From the NCBI GenBank assembly GCA_009993495.1, contig JAACTI010000237.1, positions 1 to 6,116 on the forward strand: DNA of 6,116 nt, given 5' to 3'. A program made the position numbers and the translations under genes. The DNA comes from Deltaproteobacteria bacterium. GTDB taxonomy: Bacteria; Desulfobacterota; Desulfuromonadia; Desulfuromonadales; Geopsychrobacteraceae. The notes beneath the pieces were generated by a model. It searched no databases, was not told the origin of the DNA, and worked only from the letters and a program-made list of their open reading frames with translations. Shown here one piece after another: positions 1 through 6,116 of the stretch (positions within the stretch are counted from its first letter, which is position 1; each line of letters starts with the position of its first letter).

Positions 1-710
1 TACAGGGTCACAAAGCCACCCATGCAGGTAAAGGCGAGCAGAAACAAGCAAAAAAGACCGGGGTTGCGCAGATGGCTGAAGAGAGAATGCGACAATTTTC
101 CCCAGTGCAGTTCGCGGCGCCGAAAATTGCGCGAAGCGGGCAGAGTCAGCCAGAACAGCAGGGCCAGCAGCACACTGACCAGGCCGATGCCCGCCACCGC
201 CATGCGCCAGGAAAAGAGATCGGTCAGCCAGGCGGTCAGAATTCGCCCGGTCATGCCGCCACAGGCATTGCCGGCAATGTACAAACCCATGGCACTGCCA
301 ATGGCGCGTGGATCAATTTCTTCATTCAGATACGCCATGGCCACCGCGGGCACTCCGGCCAGGGCCACCCCCTGGAGCAGGCGCAAAACCAGCAAACTTG
401 GCAAAGTGCTACTGGCAGCACTCGCCAACGCCAGCAGAGAAGCCAGCAGCACCGAAAACCCCATCAGCCCGCGGCGACTCCAGGCATCGGACAAACTCCC
501 CGAAATCGGCAGGCTCAGGGCCAAAGCAAAGGTCGCAAAAGACAGTGACAAGCTGGCAACGGCAGGCGAAATACCGAATTCTTTGACCAGATTGGGGAAA
601 AGGGGCTGAAAGGTATACAGGGTCGAAAAGGTCACAAACCCGGCAAAAAAGAGCGCCAGATTGGCGCGCATATAGGCACGACTGCCGCGTTGAATGAAAT
701 TCCGACCCAT
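1..710 (-). CDS. MFS transporter, YnfM-like (C-terminal half outside the window)
   Basis: This is an inner-membrane proton-linked transporter of the major facilitator superfamily; the substrate cannot be read from the sequence. Reading the minus strand from the ATG at 710 gives 236 open codons that leave the window without a stop. They cover about six membrane helices (roughly residues 17-37, 51-70, 82-100, 104-125, 137-160, 168-190) and the start of a seventh from about 217. The MFS motif A, GSLSDAWSRRG, sits at 71-81 between helices 2 and 3. Residues 5-56 (FIQRGSRAYMRANLALFFAG onwards) and the stretch MGLYIAGNACGGMTGR at 141-156 closely recall E. coli YnfM as I remember it. That similarity also supports the ATG at 710, because the match begins within the first five residues; the Shine-Dalgarno there is weak. 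The full family length is near 400 residues. The gene lies 158 bases downstream of the small kinase-linked gene, across a REP-like hairpin, so it may be transcribed separately. Confidence 0.9.
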   Translation of the reverse strand, partial: MGRNFIQRGSRAYMRANLALFFAGFVTFSTLYTFQPLFPNLVKEFGISPAVASLSLSFATFALALSLPISGSLSDAWSRRGLMGFSVLLASLLALASAASSTLPSLLVLRLLQGVALAGVPAVAMAYLNEEIDPRAIGSAMGLYIAGNACGGMTGRILTAWLTDLFSWRMAVAGIGLVSVLLALLFWLTLPASRNFRRRELHWGKLSHSLFSHLRNPGLFCLFLLAFTCMGGFVTL

Positions 711-758
711 GAGGCTGCCCGTTCCGAGGGGGGATAAATTGCATGGTAAGAGCTGGGG

Positions 759-809
759 CTTCGACAACTTCAGCCCGAATCGCTCTCCATCGTCCTGTGC
801 TTGTCGAAG
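759..809. repeat. REP-like imperfect palindrome between genes
   Basis: A perfect 9-base inverted repeat, CTTCGACAA at 759-767 and TTGTCGAAG at 801-809, encloses further symmetric pairs: a 3x3 mismatch, 3 pairs, a 2x2 mismatch, 3 pairs and an 11-base apical loop. The whole 51 bases fold as one hairpin. Each arm resembles the dispersed proteobacterial intergenic repeat CCTTCGACAAGCTCAGG-CGAACGG. On the minus strand the first arm is CCTTCGACAAGCACAGGACG, with one mismatch to that consensus; the second arm is more diverged. The repeat lies between the stop of the 82-residue gene (869) and the transporter start (710). It lacks a T-run, so it is not a classic Rho-independent terminator. REP-like hairpins in this position can limit mRNA decay or read-through. 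The consensus is from memory, and genome-wide copy number cannot be judged from one copy. Confidence 0.55.
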
Positions 810-868
810 GGTCAATGGGCCATTACGGTATCACCTGGTGGAGAATGACCGCAGAAGAAACCTGCCCC

Positions 869-1117
869 TCAGGCGCGATCTAAATAACGCCGTAAAAAAT
901 CACGACTCGGGGCCGGCGGTAAGGACGTGGGCTGATGACGACGCGTCCCCTGGAGAGGGAACGGACTTTGCTCCATGCTGCGCAGGGGGTCAACGCCAAC
1001 GACCGCCCAGCCATCAGCGCGTTCGAACATCTGCACCTGATCAAGATAGAGTAGAATATCGAGAAATTTGGGTGAAATCCAATCTTCCTTACCATTGCGA
1101 TCGACGATGCGAATCAT
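869..1117 (-). CDS. Small protein of unknown function, translationally coupled to the hybrid kinase
   Basis: This is an 82-residue soluble protein that I do not recognise. The start is firm: its ATG (1117-1115) overlaps the kinase TGA (1116-1114) as ATGA, and a strong GGAGG lies six bases upstream inside the kinase reading frame. It has no signal peptide or membrane segment. The N-terminal half (MIRIVDRNGKEDWISPKFLD, then a segment to about residue 46 ending DGWAVVGVDPLR) looks like short strands and a helix in a compact domain, with aromatic and acidic residues. The second half is proline- and arginine-rich (FPLQGTRRHQPTSLPPAP, 53-70) and probably flexible, and it ends in a basic helix, RDFLRRYLDRA (72-82). 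There are no cysteines, no phospho-acceptor motif and no helix-turn-helix. Coupling to the kinase suggests an interaction with it or co-regulation. It is too short and too unlike a receiver or HPt domain to be assigned to either. Confidence 0.8.
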   Translation of the reverse strand: MIRIVDRNGKEDWISPKFLDILLYLDQVQMFERADGWAVVGVDPLRSMEQSPFPLQGTRRHQPTSLPPAPSRDFLRRYLDRA

Positions 1118-3960
1118 TGTTTTCCTCCTGCACGCCAGGATTCGGTGACAACAGCGTGTCCGGGTTGCGCCAGATACTTATCCAGCAGGGCAAAGAGTTC
1201 GGCCTGACGAAAGGGTTTCCGCAGCAGCTCCTGCATGCCGGCCTGAATGCACTGCTCGCCGATGAAGCTGTGATCGTGGGCGGTCAGGGCGCAGATCGGG
1301 GCTTCAAAACCCTGGGCGCGCAACTGACGGGTTAATTGCAGCCCATCCGTTCCCGGCAAATTGACATCCATCAAGATCAAGTGATAATCGGCATGCGCGA
1401 CGGCATGCAAAACGTCTTCCGCATTTTTAGCCTCGTCGTAACGCAGCGTTGTTTTCTGCAGCGACAGTCGAATCAGTTCGAGAGTCAAGAGATGGTCGTC
1501 AACCACCAGAATTCGGGGGGCGGGTGCATGATCTTCTAAATTGACCGAACTGTCAGCTAAGCGCACAGGGTCTGACGTTTGCGGCAAAGCGCGCTCTGCT
1601 TTGGTGTAAATTTTTATCAACTCAGACCGCAGGCAAAATTCTAACACGTTAAAAACTCGCGGAGGAGCCGCTTTTTGACGCACGGTGTGACGCAAACAAA
1701 TGATGTGTTGGCAAGCACGCGTCGCCTGCAACAGCCCATCATCCTGATCGGCCAACGGACAAGCTGGGGCCAGAATCACCAAATCAAAAGACGGTGTCGC
1801 CTGCTCAAGTCGGTGCAAAATTTCAGGTGAACTTTCAGCGCCAACTTCAAAAGCAAGCCCCAGGCTTTTAAGCAATAAGGCACAGGCATCGGTGGCAGGT
1901 GAAGGTGCCGCGCACAGGAGAACCCGTGACGGCAACTGCACTGCCGGCGGCACCAGCGGCACCGGCTCCAGCGCCTTCAGCGGCAGAAGGATTTCAAATA
2001 CGGAACCCTGCTGCGGCGAGCTTTCGACCCGAATTTCACCCGCCATCAGGCGCACCAACGCACGCACCATGGCAAGCCCCAGGCCGGTGCCGCTAAACGA
2101 ACGGGTGCTGGTTTCGTCGAGCTGCGTGAAAACCCCAAAAACAGTTTCCTGATCCTGCGGATCAATCCCAATGCCGCTATCGGCGATGCGATAAACAAAG
2201 CGCCCATCCGGCAGGCGCGCCAAACTCAGCGCCACCTGGCCCTCATGGGTAAATTTGAGGGCGTTGTCTATCAGGTTACGCAGAATCTGACGCAGGCGCC
2301 GAGCATCAGCCTCCACCCGCCAGGCCGCCTCTGGACTGACGTTTAGCGCCAGTGCCAGGTTTTTTTCAACGGCCTGCTCCGCGAACTGCGCCATCAGCTC
2401 TTCACTCAGCAGGTGCAGATCAACCTCTTCGTGCTGTAACTCAAAACCACCCGTTTCAAGTAACGAAAAATCGAGAATTTGATTGATGATGTCAAGTAAT
2501 TTATTCCCCGCCCGACTCACCGCGACCGTTAAAGCCCGTTGCTGCGGGTTCAAAAAACTTTCACTGAGCAGTTCGTTCATGCCCAGTACCCCAATCATCG
2601 GAGTACGCAGCTCATGGGTCACATTGGCCAGAAAAGCCGATTTCGCCAGGTTGGCGGCTTCGGCTTGGCGGTTAGCCAGTTCGAGGGCACTGATGGTCTT
2701 GCGTAGGCGGTGCGTGCGCTCGACAACCTTTTGTTCGAGGAATTTCTGGTAATTTTCAAGCTGCTGATCGCGGGCAGCAATCTGGCTGAGCATCTGATTA
2801 AAGCCATCAACCAGTTGGCCGATTTCATCGTTGGACGTTTTCAGATTACGTAACTGGTAGTTGTCGGTCAGGGTTACTGCGCGCATGGTTGCCACCAGGC
2901 GCAGCAGCGGCGTGGTGATCTGACGCGCAAACGCCATAGCCAGCAGCAGGCCCAGGGCAAAGACCAGGCACACCAGCAGAGCCTGACGTTTGAGCAGCTG
3001 ATTGATCGGCCCGACAATCGCGGGCGTGGGGATAAGGATGACGGCATAACTGTCAAATGCGCGCAGGGAGGAGGCGTACACCTGCAAAGACGAATCTTGA
3101 TGCAGATTGGTAAAATGCACCCGTGTCGGCGAGGACGGGAAGAGGTCGGGCTTTGCGCCAAGGTGCAACATGATCTGCTGCTGTAATTTTGCCAGATACG
3201 CAGAACTAGCGGTCGAATTCGGCTGCGGATCAACCAGCATGCGTCCGCGGCTGTCGAACAGGAAGACACTGCCATGACCCGGCAGCGTTATTTGCGCAAA
3301 GCTGTCGTGCAGTCGTCGCAACACCCGCTGTCGAGTCTGCTCGGCCAGGGCTTCAATATCAGCAAGATCCAGAACCTGGGCAATCGTCCAGTTCCAGGCA
3401 GCGTAACGCTGAAAATAACCGAGAAACTTTCGATCGCTGTCGGGCTCGGCAAACACCACAAAACCAGAGTCGCGCCCGGTACGACCAGTGGCGATATCTT
3501 CAACCGCTGGGCGGCCCGACAGATCGACAAGGCTAAAGGCCGACTGCGGCGAGAGTTGGTCGTCGGGCCCAACAAGATACTGGCCGCCGGCATCGATAAT
3601 CCGCCAATCTCGATTTTCTGCTTCGCTGAGCTGCGCAAACCAGCCAATCGCGGCTTTTTGCGCACGGGAATTATCAAGCCCCGAGGTTTGCAGACGCGTA
3701 AACACTGTGGTCGCCAGGTTCATTTGAGCGGCCAGCAGATTTTTACGCTGGGTAATCGCGGCAATTTTGGCATCGAGCAGGGAGTTGTAAGCTTCGGAGA
3801 CGTGCAGATCGATGAGCTGAAAAATATTGCTTACCGCTTTTTCTTCGGCGCTCAGCAGCGCCGGCCCAAGATCGCGCAGACCCGAGAAGAGAATCAGCCC
3901 CGCGGTCAAAACGAAGATGCCGAGAAGACCCAGGGTTATTTTGGTTTTTAATCTGATCAT
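1114..3960 (-). CDS. Membrane hybrid sensor histidine kinase with tandem Cache-like sensor, pseudo-receiver and receiver
   Basis: A two-component sensor of the inner membrane, 948 residues from the ATG at 3960. Order: TM1 10-28; periplasmic region of about 290 residues, Cache-like in two parts (a segment ending YAAWNWTIAQVLDLADIE near 186-203 recalls sCache_2; GSVFLFDSRGRMLVDP near 230-245 recalls a second Cache); TM2 327-345; HAMP about 341-395; coiled coil to about 439; HisKA with ANVTHELRTP, phospho-acceptor H449; HATPase with N-box N562/N566, DSGIG at 594-598 and GTGLG at 624-628; a receiver-like fold (about 678-794) lacking every phosphorylation residue; a C-terminal receiver (about 814-930) with D821/D822, acceptor D865 (LMDVNLP), T893 and K915. 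No HPt domain is present. An in-frame TTG at 3978 would add six residues; I prefer the ATG because MIRLKTK leads straight into TM1, although neither start has a good Shine-Dalgarno. The ligand is unknown. Confidence 0.93.
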   Translation of the reverse strand: MIRLKTKITLGLLGIFVLTAGLILFSGLRDLGPALLSAEEKAVSNIFQLIDLHVSEAYNSLLDAKIAAITQRKNLLAAQMNLATTVFTRLQTSGLDNSRAQKAAIGWFAQLSEAENRDWRIIDAGGQYLVGPDDQLSPQSAFSLVDLSGRPAVEDIATGRTGRDSGFVVFAEPDSDRKFLGYFQRYAAWNWTIAQVLDLADIEALAEQTRQRVLRRLHDSFAQITLPGHGSVFLFDSRGRMLVDPQPNSTASSAYLAKLQQQIMLHLGAKPDLFPSSPTRVHFTNLHQDSSLQVYASSLRAFDSYAVILIPTPAIVGPINQLLKRQALLVCLVFALGLLLAMAFARQITTPLLRLVATMRAVTLTDNYQLRNLKTSNDEIGQLVDGFNQMLSQIAARDQQLENYQKFLEQKVVERTHRLRKTISALELANRQAEAANLAKSAFLANVTHELRTPMIGVLGMNELLSESFLNPQQRALTVAVSRAGNKLLDIINQILDFSLLETGGFELQHEEVDLHLLSEELMAQFAEQAVEKNLALALNVSPEAAWRVEADARRLRQILRNLIDNALKFTHEGQVALSLARLPDGRFVYRIADSGIGIDPQDQETVFGVFTQLDETSTRSFSGTGLGLAMVRALVRLMAGEIRVESSPQQGSVFEILLPLKALEPVPLVPPAVQLPSRVLLCAAPSPATDACALLLKSLGLAFEVGAESSPEILHRLEQATPSFDLVILAPACPLADQDDGLLQATRACQHIICLRHTVRQKAAPPRVFNVLEFCLRSELIKIYTKAERALPQTSDPVRLADSSVNLEDHAPAPRILVVDDHLLTLELIRLSLQKTTLRYDEAKNAEDVLHAVAHADYHLILMDVNLPGTDGLQLTRQLRAQGFEAPICALTAHDHSFIGEQCIQAGMQELLRKPFRQAELFALLDKYLAQPGHAVVTESWRAGGKQ
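1124..1128 (-). promoter_or_regulatory. Shine-Dalgarno of the 82-residue gene, inside the kinase 3' end
   Basis: The minus strand reads GGAGG AAAACA ATG, so a consensus ribosome binding site lies six bases from the small gene's start. The same bases encode the last kinase codons (Gly-Gly-Lys-Gln-stop). With the ATGA overlap this supports translational coupling and makes the start of the small gene the best defined in the window. Confidence 0.8.
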
Positions 3961-4087
3961 ATGTTCAGCGGCAAGCAAATCTTCCGTTTAATCCCCGGTA
4001 ACGATGCACCTGTTAGGGGCGTGCTCTTTCAGAAAAATCCGCACCGGGGGAGAAATTTATATGCGCCAATCGTCAGAAAATAAAAAA
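3961..4087. other. Intergenic region upstream of the kinase
   Basis: This is the spacer between the stop of the isomerase gene and the kinase start. On the minus strand it begins with a six-T run next to the isomerase stop and contains one TATAAA that could serve as a -10 box, but no acceptable -35 sits at the right distance. An imperfect inverted repeat lies close to the kinase start: CCCC-GG-TAAC at 3993-4002 and GTTAGGGG at 4012-4019, with a two-base bulge and a nine-base loop. A regulator site or attenuating hairpin is possible. I see no riboswitch consensus. Confidence 0.35.
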
Positions 4088-4903
4088 TTAGCGTGCAACC
4101 TCAATTTTCGGGTAGTTGTCGGCACAGGTTTCGCGGCACAGATCGTTGTAAATTTCAATCAAGCTGGCACGGATAAGAGCAAAATCTTCCGGAAACTCGC
4201 TCGGCATCAGCTCAAGGGTAAGAATGCCATTGTAGCCGGTGCGTTGCAGATGATTGAGGAAACGGGTCAAAGGTAAAACTCCGCGGCCGGGAATCAGATG
4301 TTCGCGGCCATAACCGTAGTCGGAAAAATGCACATTGCGAATGCGCCCGGAATTGTAGAAATAATGGAAATCAGTGAGAAAGTTGCGCCTGCAGGTGCCC
4401 ATGTGAGCGGTGTCGAAGGTAAAGAATAAATTCCGTCGCGCGGCAAAAGCCAACATGTCTGCGGTGCGGTGCAAAAAATAACGATGACAGCCAAAGGGGC
4501 CGGTCGCCGGCATATTTTCCAGCGTTAAGAGAACCTGACCCTGACCGACTTGTTGCTGAAAATCTTCTATCTGATTCATCCAGCGCCAGAACTTGCGATT
4601 GAGGCTCATCCAGTCGGGGGGATGAAAGTTGACCAGGGGAATATTGCAGGCCAGGGCCAATTCCACGGTTTTCTGCAGTTGCCGAATCTGGTCACCCCAG
4701 CCATTGAGCTCATAAAAAGGCGCATGAAGTGAGGCGACAGGCAGAATTTTCTGCACTTGAGTCAACAGAGGCAGGCCGCCGCCATATTCGAAATCGCGGC
4801 TGACGATGACCTCCAGACTCGAAAAACCAATCTCGGCAGCCAACGCGGTGACTTCGATCAGGGGGCGGTTGTGAAGCGTCCCGGCTGAAAGGTTTAATTG
4901 CAT
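4088..4903 (-). CDS. Sugar phosphate isomerase/epimerase-like TIM-barrel protein
   Basis: A cytosolic 271-residue protein of the xylose isomerase-like / AP endonuclease 2 superfamily (COG1082 type). The expected metal ligands appear in order at the ends of barrel strands: H60 (SLHAPF), H94 (NFHPP), E129 (LTLENMP), D164 and H167 (FTFDTAHMG), H192 (NVHFSDYG), probably H202 (EHLIPGRG) and E231 (LTLELMP). EHLIPGRGVLPLTRFLNHLQ followed by GYNG is the usual strand 7-helix 7 signature of sugar isomerases of this fold. The length fits the family (260-290). It probably isomerises or epimerises a sugar or sugar-like acid with a divalent metal; the substrate is unknown. Endonuclease IV is the main alternative, but its DRH ligand motif is not evident. 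The ATG at 4903 is the start because the upstream frame reaches a stop before another ATG; the Shine-Dalgarno is weak. It lies 103 bases after truD, so it may share that transcript or use its own promoter. Confidence 0.85.
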   Translation of the reverse strand: MQLNLSAGTLHNRPLIEVTALAAEIGFSSLEVIVSRDFEYGGGLPLLTQVQKILPVASLHAPFYELNGWGDQIRQLQKTVELALACNIPLVNFHPPDWMSLNRKFWRWMNQIEDFQQQVGQGQVLLTLENMPATGPFGCHRYFLHRTADMLAFAARRNLFFTFDTAHMGTCRRNFLTDFHYFYNSGRIRNVHFSDYGYGREHLIPGRGVLPLTRFLNHLQRTGYNGILTLELMPSEFPEDFALIRASLIEIYNDLCRETCADNYPKIEVAR

Positions 4904-4955
4904 AGCTGCCCAAAATTGCCCAAAAAATAAAACTGAAGGTGTACAGCTCGGCCAT

Positions 4956-4981
4956 GGCGATAAAACAACATTTTAGGCGAT
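4956..4981. repeat. Short symmetrical AT-rich motif flanked by direct repeats
   Basis: In the gap between truD and the isomerase gene, two direct copies of GGCGAT (4956-4961 and 4976-4981) flank a region with TAAAA and TTTTA as inverted half-sites around a five-base centre (4961-4975). It lies 53-78 bases upstream of the isomerase ATG, a position suited to an operator or promoter element. Such short AT-rich symmetry is common by chance, so the call is tentative. Confidence 0.25.
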
Positions 4982-5006
4982 TTTCTACCAGATCGAATAA
5001 TGGGTG

Positions 5007-6116
5007 TCAATCTGAAACAACCGCAGGCTCCGATGCCGTTTCGGGTGGGGAAGGCTTGATAATTTCCTGCAAAACGCTGGTGGCGTAACTTCCCGGGGGC
5101 AAGCAAAAATTCAGCAGCAGATCGCTTCCCAGGGGCGACACTGAAGCGGCCACCAGGGGAACGCGCAGGGCACGACGCGCACCGGTCATGCTGAGGCCCT
5201 GGCCCAACCGCCAATCGCTGGCGCTGAGACGATATTTTGCCAGCAGGGCGCGCTCATTCTCACCCGGCTGCCGCTGGGCAAGAGGAACCTTACTGCCGAA
5301 AAGGGGGGCCGTGGGGCTGATTTCAAATGCGGCAGCGCGTTGCTGTTCAACGGCAAGATCTTCGACCGCAAAACAAGCACCGTTGGCATGCTTGAAAGCC
5401 AAATCACCCAGCTGCAAACGATCGAGATCCGGCATGCGCTGGGATAAAAGCTGATCGAATAGCCAGGATTGGCTGGCCGACAGCAAAAGGCGTAACCGTT
5501 GCGGGGGCAAGGCCCGCACCGCAGCAGGGTAAGAACGCCCCGCAGCCAGGGCGCGACAGAGCTGTTTTTCGTCGGCCATGCGTGGCGGCAAGAGGCGCGC
5601 GGCCTGGGCGAAGTGGCCCGCCTGAAACAGCTGCGCCGCCTGCTGCCAGGCGGGATGAGTAATCTGTTGTGGGTCGCCAAACAGGGTACGGCAAAAACCT
5701 TCATAATCACCCCGCAGCAGGTAAAAACCACAGAAATGGGAATTATTGAGCACTCCGAAGCGCTGCTCGCCAAAAAAATTGGGCAGCCCGCGGCGCTCCA
5801 GAATGGCAAGAATCTGCCTGGCGGTGGAAAGGGCATCAGGCCCGGGTTTGCGGATGCGCAGACGAAAGCGATTTCCCGCCAAATGGCCAAGGCGCAGCTT
5901 GTTGGTGTGCCGCTGCTGGTCGAGCAGCCGAAGAGACGGCAGGTTAAAACGCGACAGCTTTTTTTCACAGTGTGCGGGTAGAGACACCCATTGCCGGGTC
6001 AGGGCACGAGCATCCTTCAAGCCCGCATAGCCCAGATCGCGGGGCGAAATTTCAAGCGCTCCCGCCAGTTGGCGCAGCATTTCCTGGGTGGTCATGCCAC
6101 GTTTTTCCACCAGCAC
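5007..6116 (-). CDS. truD: tRNA pseudouridine(13) synthase TruD (N-terminus outside the window)
   Basis: TruD converts U13 in the D-arm of certain tRNAs to pseudouridine. The visible 369 residues show the family landmarks: GYAGLKDARALTRQW at 29-43 with catalytic Asp35 (equivalent to E. coli D80), RHTNKLRLGHLAGNRF at 69-84, RRGLPNFFGEQRFG at 108-121, SASQSWLFDQLLSQRM at 213-228 and LPPGSYATSVLQEI at 339-352 near the C-terminus. The GTG at the window edge is not the true start: the frame is open there, and by comparison with E. coli TruD about 45-55 N-terminal residues are missing. The region between the NFFGEQRFG block and the SQSWLF block (about 122-212) is some 50 residues longer than in E. 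coli, as in the long TruD subfamily. The protein ends in a short acidic tail (SPPETASEPAVVSD). It is the most upstream gene in the window and reads towards the isomerase gene. Confidence 0.95.
   Translation of the reverse strand: MLVEKRGMTTQEMLRQLAGALEISPRDLGYAGLKDARALTRQWVSLPAHCEKKLSRFNLPSLRLLDQQRHTNKLRLGHLAGNRFRLRIRKPGPDALSTARQILAILERRGLPNFFGEQRFGVLNNSHFCGFYLLRGDYEGFCRTLFGDPQQITHPAWQQAAQLFQAGHFAQAARLLPPRMADEKQLCRALAAGRSYPAAVRALPPQRLRLLLSASQSWLFDQLLSQRMPDLDRLQLGDLAFKHANGACFAVEDLAVEQQRAAAFEISPTAPLFGSKVPLAQRQPGENERALLAKYRLSASDWRLGQGLSMTGARRALRVPLVAASVSPLGSDLLLNFCLPPGSYATSVLQEIIKPSPPETASEPAVVSD

Noticed and set aside
22..609. Long plus-strand open frames opposite the transporter gene
   Set aside because: They are rich in Arg, Gln, Pro and Ser, as expected for the antisense of a hydrophobic membrane protein. 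The minus-strand frame gives a clear MFS protein.
694..1335. Plus-strand open frame of 213 codons opposite the small gene and the kinase end
   Set aside because: The translation is low-complexity and not domain-like, and it crosses the REP-like repeat and lies antisense to the better-supported 82-residue gene and the kinase receiver.
3274..3951. Plus-strand open frame of 225 codons opposite the kinase sensor region
   Set aside because: It is antisense to the TM1 and Cache-like coding sequence, has no recognisable domain and no good ribosome binding site.
3961..3978. TTG at 3978 as the kinase start
   Set aside because: A GGAAG lies only two bases before it, too close for a working ribosome binding site. 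The ATG at 3960 gives a normal short basic N-terminus before TM1. It cannot be excluded.
4082..4125. Possible Rho-independent terminator at the end of the isomerase gene (minus strand GTGC-CGA-CAAC, loop, GTTGCAC, then a T-run)
   Set aside because: The stem is short with a three-base bulge and a 15-base loop, and the T-run starts five bases after the stem. It is too weak to call.
4250..4440. A second copy of the GTCGAAGG repeat core near 4413
   Set aside because: It encodes Phe-Asp-Thr of the conserved metal-binding FDTAH motif in the isomerase, so the match is coding coincidence.
4894..4971. A 25-codon aromatic-rich open frame overlapping the isomerase start (MLFYRHGRAV...)
   Set aside because: There is no Shine-Dalgarno, and the composition follows the AT-rich spacer. 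A leader peptide is possible but unsupported.
5186..5968. A 260-codon minus-strand frame inside truD
   Set aside because: It is an out-of-frame shadow of truD, rich in Ser, Arg, Cys and Pro, with no domain signature. The truD frame holds all the family motifs.

Overview
The window is a stretch of bacterial chromosome of moderate to fairly high G+C content. It carries five protein genes, all on the minus strand, so transcription runs from the high-coordinate end to the low-coordinate end. The gene set (a TruD pseudouridine synthase with a long insert, a membrane hybrid histidine kinase with Cache-like sensing domains, a small protein of unknown function and a YnfM-type transporter) suggests a Gram-negative proteobacterium in the broad sense. 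A Desulfuromonadales/Geobacter-like lineage is my best guess, but it rests on general impression, not on any marker gene.

Layout in transcription order: (1) 6116-5007, tRNA pseudouridine-13 synthase TruD, whose N-terminus lies beyond the window; (2) a 103-base gap with a small symmetrical AT-rich motif; (3) 4903-4088, a TIM-barrel sugar phosphate isomerase/epimerase-like protein with a near-complete endonuclease IV-type metal ligand set; (4) a gap of about 127 bases with no convincing promoter or terminator; (5) 3960-1114, a 948-residue membrane hybrid sensor kinase: TM, periplasmic Cache-like region, TM, HAMP, coiled coil, HisKA, HATPase, a dead receiver, then an intact receiver; (6) 1117-869, an 82-residue protein that overlaps the kinase stop codon by ATGA and has its Shine-Dalgarno inside the kinase gene; (7) a 158-base gap holding a REP-like imperfect palindrome; (8) 710-1, the N-terminal half of an MFS transporter of the YnfM type, which runs off the window.

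The only firmly coupled pair is the kinase and the 82-residue protein. They should be made together, and the small protein is the best candidate here for an undescribed component: an accessory or output partner of the sensor kinase. No DNA-binding response regulator, HPt protein or cyclic-di-GMP enzyme lies in the window, so the output of the kinase is unknown. TruD and the isomerase look like ordinary housekeeping or metabolic neighbours. I see no mobile element, CRISPR array, tRNA, rRNA or phage gene.
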